From: Acarospora socialis
Lineage: Eukaryota; Ascomycota; Lecanoromycetes; Acarosporales; Acarosporaceae
Direction of reading: 5' to 3'
NCBI GenBank assembly: GCA_025617375.2
Contig: JAMYGW020000012.1
Span: forward strand, 1,364,001-1,428,000
DNA: 64,000 nt
Shown: piece after piece, positions 33,701 to 43,550 of the stretch
Layout of the letters: each line of letters opens with the position of its first letter
How positions within the stretch are numbered: position 1 is the first letter of the stretch
The notes under the pieces: generated by a model
Databases searched by the model: none
The model's input: only the letters and a program-made list of their open reading frames with translations
Told to the model about the DNA's origin: nothing
Position numbers and translations under genes: made by a program

Positions 33701-34317
33701 CTTGGCTGAAGAGTTACATGGCGAATCATTTTGTGGGGAAAAGGTGACATATCAGACCTTCAAGGATTCTCTGGAGAAGTCAGACTTCGTCCATTTTCAT
33801 GGTCACTGCGATTTTGACACGAAGGTTATTACAGATCAGTCACTTCGCATTTTTAGCAATGGTGACGTAGCAGGTTTGTTGTACTCTTTCGATTGTGATA
33901 CAACCATTTCTAACCCCCAAATCAACAGGGCACCTGCCAAGGTTTGTTGCGGTGAAGGATTTATTTGACCTCCGCATCAAAGCGTCACATATCTCGCTTC
34001 TAGCATGCGCTTCCGCCGTGCAGCAATTTCAAGCAGGAGACGAGCCACTGGGCTTAGTCACAGCTTTTCTTTCAGCGGGTGCTTCATCTGTGCTTGGTAC
34101 TCTCTGGTCGGTACAATCACGCACAGCGCGAATGTTCTCGGAATGTTTTTACAGATACCTACGAGAGTCTGGACAGGACGAGTACGGTGTTTATGACCTT
34201 GCATTTGCGACGAGGGAAGCTGTTCTTGATATCATGCAACTCTGGGAACTACGGCATCCATATCATTGGGCTTCATTTGTGCTCCATGGAGCCTGGTTCT
34301 TTAACGGCGAAGTTTGA
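30724..34317 (+). CDS. TPR-CHAT caspase-like protease
   Basis: Exons 30724-31089, 31155-33873 and 33929-34317 give 1157 residues. The first about 800 residues are helical, with repeated TPR-like pairs (for example ARQLREHGRYTDAVSELEKL at the N-terminus and later QAWETALNQYKVALDSANGL). The C-terminal about 300 residues are a CHAT domain, a clan CD cysteine-peptidase fold related to caspases and separase. The likely catalytic pair is visible: His in VHFHGHCDFD (H1004 or H1006) and Cys1055 in ISLLACASA. A Gly/Ala-rich strand SAGASSVLGTLWSV and final HPYHWASFVLHG complete the fold. Bacterial TPR-CHAT proteases cleave effectors such as gasdermins or Csx30, and CHAT genes neighbour gasdermin-like genes in some fungi. 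A sensor-protease role here is inference. The first intron ends in AAG. Confidence 0.85.
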
Positions 34318-34420
34318 CATAAGATAGAAAATTGGTGTTGAACAGGTTCGGACTGTTGCAGAGATTCCATTGAGCTTAGTTCAAATTGAATATAAAAAAA
34401 CCCATTCGGCCCTTTCTGTC

Positions 34421-35495
34421 CTACACGGAGCAACCACTGGTGACGCGCTCTTTCCGAGGACCATCTTGCCTGTTATCTGCGGCCTTCGTTCGCAAAGTAA
34501 TCCCCAAGAAATAAACGAATAGCCCCAGAAAAAGCGCTGTCATCAAGGCCGCCGCACAGACAACAATGAAGACGGCGAAGACCCCGAACCGAAAAGCAGC
34601 TGCATCGAATGCCGCTGGAGTGCTCGAAGTCGAGAGTACGACCTGCATCGCATCCAGGATGACTGTGAAGAACCCAAAGGCAAGAACGCACCAAGCGAAA
34701 TTCTGCGAGAAAAAGTGATCGTACTGCGAGTAGGTTGAGTAGTACATCAGCCCCAGCCGACTGACAAGGTAGATGTGGTTTAGCCTGCGGAGGCGAAGCT
34801 CGCCGTAGTAGTACCGCTTGTTGAGTGGTACGTGCTTGAGGTTTTCGCGTAACGACGCGGCGAAGGCGCGCCATTGGTCCCAGACCAGTGCATCGGGCAG
34901 CAAGCCCAGCTTGACGGCGATGCGGAAGTCGCTGCGGCGCGGGATGAGCAGCAGGTAGGTGGATAAGAAGCCGGCGGCAAGGGCTGCCCGCGAGGGATCC
35001 GGGCAGATCTGGTCCTGGTAGAACTGCCAACAAAGCAGAAACTCGGGAAGAGGTTTGATGTAGATGGTTTTTTCATACCATACGAGGTGGAGTGCAGGAT
35101 CCTCAGTGATGAGCACCTCGCGGTGCATCATCAGTTGGCGGTGCAGCGGCCTGATATTGCCTGGTCTACCGGCCCACCAGAGGGAGCTGTGGATCTCGTT
35201 AAGCTTTCGGACTTGAAGCTCTTCATCGATCCATTCTGAAATAGAAACAGCATTGGGTTCAATCAATGGATTACTGGGTACTTTGACTCGATGGGGGAAC
35301 GGTGATGTTGCGCTAACACCTTCGGCGTAAAGTTCAACACACTCGTCAAACGGTGGAGACGATATCTGAGCCACAGCAGCAAATGATTAGCAAAAAGAAC
35401 AGCCCAGATGTGAGCCTTGATGTGGCATCTCCTAAAATGGGGCACGAGAAATTTACCTTCGATGGGAAGTGTTGCGTTCCGATTACCCGTGACAT
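34421..35495 (-). CDS. DUF6601-type fungal membrane protein
   Basis: The main exon (35365-34421) plus a proposed 13-codon first exon (35495-35457; 91-nt intron GTAAAT...CTCAG) gives 327 residues. The large exon alone has no ATG before residue 80 or so, so an upstream exon is needed. The start is the least certain part. The conserved core reads WWAGRPGNIRPLHRQLMM and LVWYEKTIYIKPLPEFLL, the hallmark of the DUF6601 family as I remember it. Two or three hydrophobic spans follow in the C-terminal third (AWCVLAFGFFTVILDAMQVV; FAVFIVVCAAALMTALFLGL). Function is unknown. It converges on the CHAT gene with only 103 bp between stop codons, which makes a functional link worth testing. Confidence 0.7.
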
Positions 35496-36924
35496 TTTGA
35501 AAACGACGTTACGCGGAAATCATCATCGACGAAGAAAGGAGACTCAGAAGAATCCATATGGATACAATCCCCAATATTAGGCGGGGAGCTGATAAGGCTA
35601 TTTGATTCTTGCGTGATTATGGCGAAGGCGGAGCCGAGCCACTTGAAATCATCCCTTTCATGTGGCCAACATGACGCTCACGGTAGTTATCGGAGCATGT
35701 ATAGGGTGAGGGTATTCAATGCGGCAGACGTTGGGTGCTTTTCATTAAACTAGACCATAATCGGAGTCTTAGATTTTGATGAAGCATTTACCATTGAAAC
35801 TCAGTCTATTTATTTCTTTGTTGAGCAGTGTCGATCAAGGATTTGAGATATCTTTTAAGAACACTTAGATTGAAATTCTAGGGTGGCCGTCGGGTCTCTG
35901 ACCCGACCCGGACCCACGAGTCAAGTCAGGGCCCATGATCTAGGACCCGACCCGACCCTGATCCGACCCGGGCTGGCAGCCCACACCTACTAAACATAGT
36001 ATATTAACGCTTATTTCTAACAAATCTAGCCCTAGATCTTTGTGACTGTACGCTGTTGTTCTACGTAAGTTGTCAATAGCTTAAGACATTGAATGAAGTT
36101 GATGAAGACATGAGTCTAAACCAAAAAACGGAATTGAAACTGTGCTGATAAGTGCAGTCAAGATAACAAAAATTAGAAATCTTATCTTTGCTATCTGAGT
36201 ATTGAGATGCGGAGCAGACTGCTCTCTCCCTCCAGCATCGGCGAGGAACTGATCTTGGTGCTCGGTCGTGTAAATCTTCATTAGCCCTTTTCGTGTTATG
36301 AGTTGGTGGGATGAACTCAATACAATGACCGGTACAAGTTATGAGAAACCAAGACGTTGTCTATTCGGAGCCTCCCTCGCACGGAGCGTACAGAGCTGAC
36401 TGCCGATCTTGCTTCTAAGCCCCACCCTATACAACACAGCGAGGGCGAGAGCAACGCAAGACCACACTCTTGTTGCTCAGTCCCGATGGCTGATAGGGCT
36501 TTGGACGCGGTCTTGAGGAAGAACTAGCCTTGCCGCTCGGGATCTATGACTGTTTCATTAACCCCATTTCGTGTTAAGAACAAGCACAGCGGCGTCAACA
36601 CTTCGATAAGCATGACTTTTGACAGACAATGGCATTGTCAATGTAGACAAAGAACTCGACCGCTCCTTAACACAGCGTGAAGTAGGTGGTAGGCGGACGT
36701 CAACACATCAGTAGCCCGAGTACCTCTTCTTCTTCACCTACTCTCCCTTTCCTCTATTTCCTCCTCCATCAGCCATCAACCACCAACCACGAGCATCGAT
36801 TTCGCTGCTTCAGCACCTAAACTCCATTAGCCATCGACAAGCCCTAAAAGTGTCATACATAACCATATTCCAAGATACCCTCCCATCCCACAAGAAGAGA
36901 ACTGCATCCGGACGAGCCACACAG
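35496..36924. other. 1.4-kb intergenic region with transposon-like ends
   Basis: It contains the GGGTCGGGTC-rich element at 35879-35989. A minus frame at 36081-36320 (79 residues, one hydrophobic span) resembles nothing known. Otherwise nothing is seen. Confidence 0.4.
35879..35989. repeat. Short GC-rich element with TAGG...CCTA ends (possible DNA-transposon MITE)
   Basis: The segment begins TAGGGTGGCCGTCGGGTC and ends GGCTGGCAGCCCACACCTA. Read inward from both sides, the ends resemble each other imperfectly. The interior is built of CCCGACCC/GGGTC palindromes. The first 18 bases recur exactly, inverted, at 55386-55403. This looks like the terminal repeat of a hAT-like or other cut-and-paste element, but I see no clean target-site duplication and no transposase. 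Confidence 0.4.
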
Positions 36925-39907
36925 ATGAGGGGCGTAGACTGCTTCGGCATTTTGTACGGCAGTCAACGCCGTCTGGATAGTGTACTGCCTCCTCTGCCAA
37001 AGCACTCTTGGAAGTCCACAAGCAGAGAGCAGACCTTCGGAAGATCGGTGTCGATGAGCAGCGTAGACAACTTCGGTCTTCTCTATGGGAATCGACGCCG
37101 TCTGGATACCGTTCTACCACCGCTGTCATGTCATTCCAAGATCTTGAGTCTAATGCCGCCAAAGGCGTTGAGTCCTACCCCGAGCAATCCAGAACAGTGT
37201 GGTGAACTTCGGCTTCCCAGCAAGTTGAATGCTTTTGTCTCTAGGGTCAACAAGGTTCTTTCGGCGAAACCTCAGCCGCAGAAGTTGCCCGAGATACTGC
37301 CAGGCGATGCTAAACTTGCCCCCGAGAAGGTGGTGAAGCCACAAGAGCTATGCTCAAAAGGACCACTTGCTGGCATGCCATCGGAGCAATTGGTGGTGAT
37401 CCAGATCATCCGTTCAAACCATCAGCAACAATACGGCAGTAGCAAGCCATTACTGCTCCAGCAGCAATTCAAGACCCTGTCTGGTTCTTCAAAGGTCGCA
37501 GTCTTCCCCATGTTTAACGAGTTTAAATCTGATGGAAAGCAGTGCGAGAACAAGAAAACGTCGACACTCGACGAACCCCTAGTCCATGAGCTTGAGACTA
37601 TCGAAACTCACAAGGAATCTGGCGAAGTTAACCGAAGCGCCCTTAATGAAGTATACGGCGGGGATACAGCAGACGACAGCAAGAGAGACGGGCACAAGTA
37701 TAGTACTAGCTCAGCCTCCGAGACAGATATTAGTACCCCTGGACAAATCATCGGCGGCGACACAACAAATGACAGCAAGGAAGCAAAAGAATGTAGCGAT
37801 TCATCAAGATCCTATGCCTTGCCTAAGGAGGAGAGCGCTGCGTCTCAGATTTACAACGGCCATGCAGCAAACGAGAATGAAGGAGACAAGAGAGATCATG
37901 GCGAATCATCGAGATTCGATGCCTTGCCAAACAAGGAGAGCACTGCATCTCGTACCGACAACAGTATCACAGCAACTGAGGGCGAGGAAGATGCGAGAGA
38001 GCGTAGCGATTTATCCAAATCCGCCGCATCGTCCAGCAAGAAGCTTATTGATCATCCATGCGAAGACGGTAGTACAGAAGACAAGAATGAGAGAAAAGGG
38101 GCAGATGATAGTGACTGCTCAACTCCTAACGTATTGTTTATTGAAGAAAATGCTGTTTCTCAATCCATCAATGGGGATGGTTCAGCAAACGGCATCAAAG
38201 GGAAAGCGAGAGATTGTGGAGACAGCCCAGTATCTAATGCATTGCCCAGCAAAGGTACTCTTCACAAAGTGGAAGCAGTTCATACAGCAGGCAAAGACGA
38301 CGGAGACAGGAAAGCGTATAGGGAACCATCAAACATCAATGCATCCTCAGAGACGAGCTCCGATGATGAATCAGATGGGGGCGTCCCAGTTGGGCATTGT
38401 CAAGAGGGCCGGGCAGATGGTAGCAATCGCTCAACGCCTGATAAATTGTCAAATGAAGACAATGCTCATGAAGGCGACGACGATGATAAGAAGGAACGCA
38501 AGGACAGTGCTGATAGCTCGACATCTGATGATGTCACAGCGGACGAGAATCTTCAAGCTGAAGATGTATCTGACGAGGTCGAAGTTAATGTAGAGGCTAA
38601 CCGTATCGATGATGCTTCCCGCTCTATGCCCTCTGAGGACCTTGAGAGTGATCAAACAGAGGCTGCGGTGGACGGCGCGGGCGACGACTCTGTCGCCACG
38701 AGTAGCGATAAGGAGAACGTCATCCCTAGCATTTTACCTTCTAGCAGCGTAAGCATTGAACGAATACGAAACTTAACTGAAGACGCCCGCTGACAAACTC
38801 AAGCAGACAGGACTGCAGTACGGTTCAAACCAATCAGAGGTTGCACTTTATCACAATGAAGACACCAGAGACTCCCATGAATCCAAAAGTTCTAACTCCG
38901 ACTCCTCGGTCGACGAAGGCCCATGGGTTATGGGAGTTGATCATCGCGGTGATATCCAAGCTCATCACGTTTCTCCAGTACCTTTCAACGTTCGCCAACC
39001 TCGAGACTCCAAACGCTCACCTTCAATTGAGAGCGGAGAATCGGAACTTGATGACACATCTCCGTTGTTCCAGAAACCTTCCACTCCCATTAATAGGCCA
39101 ACACATCCTGAACATGCATCTCCTTCCACTTCAGAGGAAGCTGGCGGGCTCTCGAAGACCAAAGCATCGCTCAACGTCTGGCGTGATGGTAGCGGTAACG
39201 CGAATTCCGGCGGAAAGCCAACACTCCGGAGAAAGCCATGCATGGTCTTCAAAGACGTCAGCAACACCCACCAGCTGTTGTGTAACTTTCAGAATCCTGC
39301 GGTAAATCAGGACCCGGTGAAAGAAAACAAAGTTGCAGATCAGACGCAGAACAATGCACAGCGCATTCCGTACCTCCACAATTCTGTGCCCTACCTTCAA
39401 CCTCCGCTTAAAACCCTCCACACCGGACTTCGCCAACACGGTGATGATTCAGGCGAGCACATTTGGGCACCAGCTCGCGATCCAGTGAGAGCCGCACACT
39501 TCGCGGCGTCTCTCACAGCAGTTGAAGGCAGAGTATTCCCAATGCCTGGCACACCGGAACCATTGATACGCTGCGCTAGACAGGAATATGGACCAGACGT
39601 ACTACTAGATTGGCCCGCGCCATCACTATTTTATCCCAAGCCAACACGACTCTGGATTGGCGAGAAGGCTGTCACGAGTTTGGAGAAGCAGGTTGCAAGC
39701 ACGGACCGGATGGGGGCATCCACTGTGACAGGCCCACGAATGGGACCAGGTAATCCGGTTCCAGCGTTGTATCGTCCAGTGCCAGGGTTATTCCGCGTAA
39801 AGAAAACGCATCTTTTGAGCTATAAGCAGAAAGACGAGAACCTAGCAAAGCAAGCCGCAAGCCCAGCCTGGACGAGCTCTTCCGTAGAGACGAAGCCGCA
39901 TATATAG
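36925..39907 (+). CDS. Large acidic, disordered repeat protein
   Basis: Two exons (36925-38748 and 38807-39907; GTAAGC...CAAGCAG, phase 0) give 974 residues; without the intron it would be two adjoining frames. No known domain. Near the N-terminus a motif occurs twice, about 40 residues apart: GVDCFGILYGSQRRLDSVLPPL-like and SVDNFGLLYGNRRRLDTVLPPL-like, ending PPL-x-HS. The middle (about 240-600) is a string of seven or eight degenerate 35-40-residue Asp/Ser/Glu/Asn-rich units, several containing SDSSR or SESSR plus ALPxxES-AS. The second exon has a better-conserved-looking tail: LIRCARQEYGPDVLLDWPAP, PALYRPVPGLFRV. It may be a nuclear scaffold or regulatory protein; no function is claimed. 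Confidence 0.6.
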
Positions 39908-40543
39908 AGACCGCGCAATCCGGCCCCAGATGCCACGAGATATCGTCATATGGATAGATGTTAGGGTACTTTAGAGAGAAGAAAGATGTGAGAGAGAAAG
40001 TGCTCCGAGATGGGGTTATACTTAGACGTTGCTGGGATAGGAGAGCATCTTTTGAATACGGAGTTAAAGATCAAGGGTGACGACACTGGACCAGTGAGTC
40101 TGGCTTTTAACGATCCTGATGGGTTCGGGATCATATTGCTTGGCCATGTTGAGTCTCTATTATTTCACTCTTCCTAACTGTATTAATAGTATCTGGCTCC
40201 GAGTGTCGATGGTGTTGTAGTTTGAATGTTATCTGAGTGACAAGAGTAGTTCCATGTTTCAGCGATTAGTCATCGGATCTGATAACTACCTTACCTTACC
40301 CACTTGAGTGCTCATAATCTACTCGCCCTCTGTCATGGTTTTCAATTGAAATATGCAGCACTAAATCATACTCATCTTAGAGGAACAACTGTTTGTGTCA
40401 TTGTTCTGTTTTATGCAATATTGCAATTTAGACTGGTATCATACACGTGTAGTAGCATCAGCCATCGCTCGAGTGAGCTAACATAAGAAAGTGAGGGTAT
40501 CATTGCAATCAAGACCCTGCGTGCGCCAGAGAGCCCAGATCCA
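39908..40543. other. Intergenic between converging genes
   Basis: Mostly AT-richer sequence with a CTACCTTACCTTACCC run at 40286-40301. No gene seen. Confidence 0.4.
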
Positions 40544-42236
40544 TTACTGATGTCCACCGCCATATGCACGGATGTCGTCGCCGACAGTGCTGCCATGACG
40601 ACCGGCGCGGTTGTGGCTGTGATCATCGTGCATGATCTGAGGCTCCCCGAGCTGCTGAGCAAGAACACTGGGTGGAACGTGCGCCGCATCACGAGGGTCT
40701 CGATGTCCTGTACCTGTCACAGAGCTAGTGGCAGGTTAGCTCTGTTACCAACATGAAAGCTGTGGATAACTTGGATCACTGACTTACGAGCGGGAGCCGC
40801 TGCCGCCGATGCCCCGGCTACCATCCATGTCCGAGTCGACACTAAGCAAGAATCAGTGGTGAATACCAAAAAAGAACGATCAAATCCATACCGAGGATCT
40901 AGTTTGTTCATCATGCCGGAGTTGTGAGGTCCAGCACCGGAAGTGCCCGTAGTGTTGCTTCCAGTCAAGCCGGAGCCAGTATTGCCCGAGCCATACCCTG
41001 GTCCAGTTCCAGTCATGCCGGAACCACTCAGGCCGGAGCCGGTGTTGCCAGAGCCGTACCCTGGTCCGGTCCCAGTCATGCCCGAGCCGATGTTGCCAGA
41101 CCCCGTTGTGCCAGAGCCATACCCTGACCCAGAAGTATCATGATGGTGGTGGGTTCCGGAGCCAGTCAAGCCAGAACCAGTAGTACCGGAGCCATATCCT
41201 GGCCCAGTCGTGTTTGATCCGCTCAACCCCGACCCTGTCATGCCAGAACCGGTGATGCCAGAGCCAGTGGTGCCAGAGCCATACCCTGATCCAGTGGTGC
41301 CAGAGCCGGTCATACCAGATTCAGTGATGCCCGACCCAGTTGTACCGTGGTGGTGGCCGCTGCCCAATCCGCCTGTTGCAACGGTCTCCAGAGAGCCGCC
41401 TCCACTAACATGAGGGTCGAGTTTCTTGGCCGTCACGGTATGATGTTCGCCGCCATGGACAATGTCCTCCTCACGGCCATGGTGACCATGGTGACCGTGA
41501 TGATGGCCACTACCGATCCCGGTTCCAGTGGTAGAACCGCCGAGGCCAGATCCACTCATGCCGGTTGTGGAACCTCCCATGCCAGTGCCAGTCGTACCGG
41601 TCGTCGATCCCATGCCGGTGCGTCCATCTGATTAGTTCTATTGTTAGCAATAATGATCATTGTCAGAAGGTTTGTGCCTACCGAGGTCGCTGTCAACACG
41701 AGGGTCTGCCTTATTAGCGAGGTTGGAAGAGTGAGGGCCGGCGGTTGTAGATCCCATGCCAGTGCCCGTTGTAGATCCCATACCAGAGCCAACACCGGAT
41801 GTACCGGTGGTGTGGTGGCCGTGCTCTAAACAATCATCGTTAACATCGACGAATTAAGATTACACGGAAGTGAACCTACCGTGGCCGAGGCCGGTAGTGT
41901 TGCTACCACCCGTCAAACCAGTTCCGGTCGTGCCGGAGGTGTGATGGCCGTGTTCTGATTGAGACATGTTAGCTCGACGAGAGGATGAAATGTTGGTAAC
42001 TTTGAACTTACCATGACCGAGGCCAGAGGAGGTATTGTCTCCCGTGAGGCCACTGCCGGTGGTGCCGCTAGTTGAACCAGAGTCTGGGAGATAGTCGAAT
42101 CAGTTCAAGAAGCCTTTGACACCGGAACAAGTAAAGAGAGCTTACGATGTTCGTGGCTGGATCCTGTAGTGTCGCTGGAGGTGTTGCCTGAGTCGGTGTG
42201 AAGGGCTTCCTTCACCTTGTTTATGAGGCCGGACAT
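40544..42236 (-). CDS. DPR-motif dehydrin-like protein, Gly/Ser/Thr/His-rich, seven exons
   Basis: Exons 42236-42146, 42083-42012, 41954-41880, 41825-41682, 41627-40892, 40841-40788 and 40724-40544 give 450 residues. It opens MSGLINKVKEALHTD, an amphipathic start shared by fungal stress proteins. Repeats of TGSG, GHGEHGHHTSGT and PGYGSGNTGSG fill most of the chain. Two copies of the DPR motif (NKADPRVDSDLDG and NKLDPRVDSDMDG), a divergent KKLDPHV and a final RDPRDAAH place it with the Aspergillus DprA/B/C dehydrin-like proteins, which protect conidia and hyphae from desiccation, cold and osmotic or oxidative stress. The first four introns are all phase 1 and exons 2-4 are multiples of three, so exon duplication could have built the N-terminal repeats. 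The plus-strand Pro/Val frames opposite are codon shadows. Confidence 0.8.
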
Positions 42237-43550
42237 GTTCACGGTTTAATGTGTGGATTGTTAGAGTAACTTAGGTTGTTTGCTGATTGATTTGTATTGA
42301 GATAGGGAGCTTAGTTAGATGCAGTGGGTTTTCTTGAGGATTTGAGAGGAAGAATGTGTGTGTTGTTTGGAAGTGGAAGAAGAGGTCGAAAGTTATGGGA
42401 GGATTGGTGGGGTTATAAGTACTTGGTAGTTAATCCTGAAGCTAAGGATGATACCTTAGGTACGCTCCGTACTGTAAATTTACGTGTCGCTCTCCACTCA
42501 CATTCCTGCATATGACAGCTTTCCTTGTGGGCGAATAAAAGGGCGGCTGCTCCTGCCAAGTGTTGGGTGGAATGATGAGTAGCAAGGAAGCGAGGTCTGT
42601 CTTACAGCACAAACTTGAAAAGGAGCCTACCTACCTAGGTAATGATCGTGCCATCTTCCCACTCTTTGGCCTGTTGCAGTTTGTGAAATTCAGGGTCCAT
42701 CTCCTTTAGCTTCAGGCAATTGACCCCACCTGCACTGCACTTCCAAGGCCACATGGTTACACGGCCTAGCCTAGCACATGTAAGGTATTTGTATCATACA
42801 GGAACGTGATAGTTAAGGTACAGTACAGTACATGCAGGTAGTTAAGTTAAAGTGCGCCTTGAAGACGATGTTTGGACCTTGATACTGTTAAGGTACCTTA
42901 CGCACCTGACCGAGCGTTGAGTAGAGAACTCCCCTCAATTGCGAATAGGTAATTAGTTCCTAGGTGAATATCTCTTTCCAATGTGTTGACGTTGGGCTGT
43001 GTTACGCGTGGCGGTGTGTTTACTGAGGTGGTATGGTAACGTAACGGTAACCTTCCCGTTTGCTGATGGCAGGCGGGGTCCGAATGATGTCACCTTGCAG
43101 CATCATCCCACTTCCAGAGTGGCCCCCGCTACAACAAGCTCGATTGGCGAAAACCGGTGATAAACGTTATGCACTTTGTACCACAGCATAAAGTGATTGT
43201 ACAAGGCAGTATCCACAGCCTGTCGTTGTTGCACTGCCATCTGCAAGAATGAAGGTGGTTTGGTGCAGATCTACCTGGAATGACGAAATGGAGGCTGGAG
43301 CACCATTCCTTCGTCATTGCTCTGCAGATCCTCCGCCCTCTCTCTGCCCAAACAACGGTCTAGGGAAAGGAAAAGCTTGAAGTGAGTGACAGATGATTTG
43401 CGCCGGCCGCGTGCAGGAAGAACTTGCACTACCAGTACCACAATATCCGCTCCGGAACCATTTACGCGCATCACACCAAGCAGCATGTCGGGTCTGGAAA
43501 TCAGGATAAACAAGACGTCACCCCTGCGACGGCGGTCATTCCTGCATCCG
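42237..43550. other. 1.3-kb upstream region of the DPR gene
   Basis: No gene is supported. Several TACCTAGG/CCTTAGGTA motifs lie at 42452-42462, 42626-42641 and about 42890-42950, and may regulate the stress gene. Short frames at 43129-43610 are unsupported. Confidence 0.45.

Noticed and set aside
36081-36320. Minus-strand 79-residue frame with one hydrophobic span
   Set aside because: Short, isolated and without recognisable features.
40924-41413. Plus-strand Pro/Val/Pro-Glu repeat frames opposite the DPR gene
   Set aside because: They are antisense readings of the TGSG/GYGSG repeats; the spliced minus gene explains the region.
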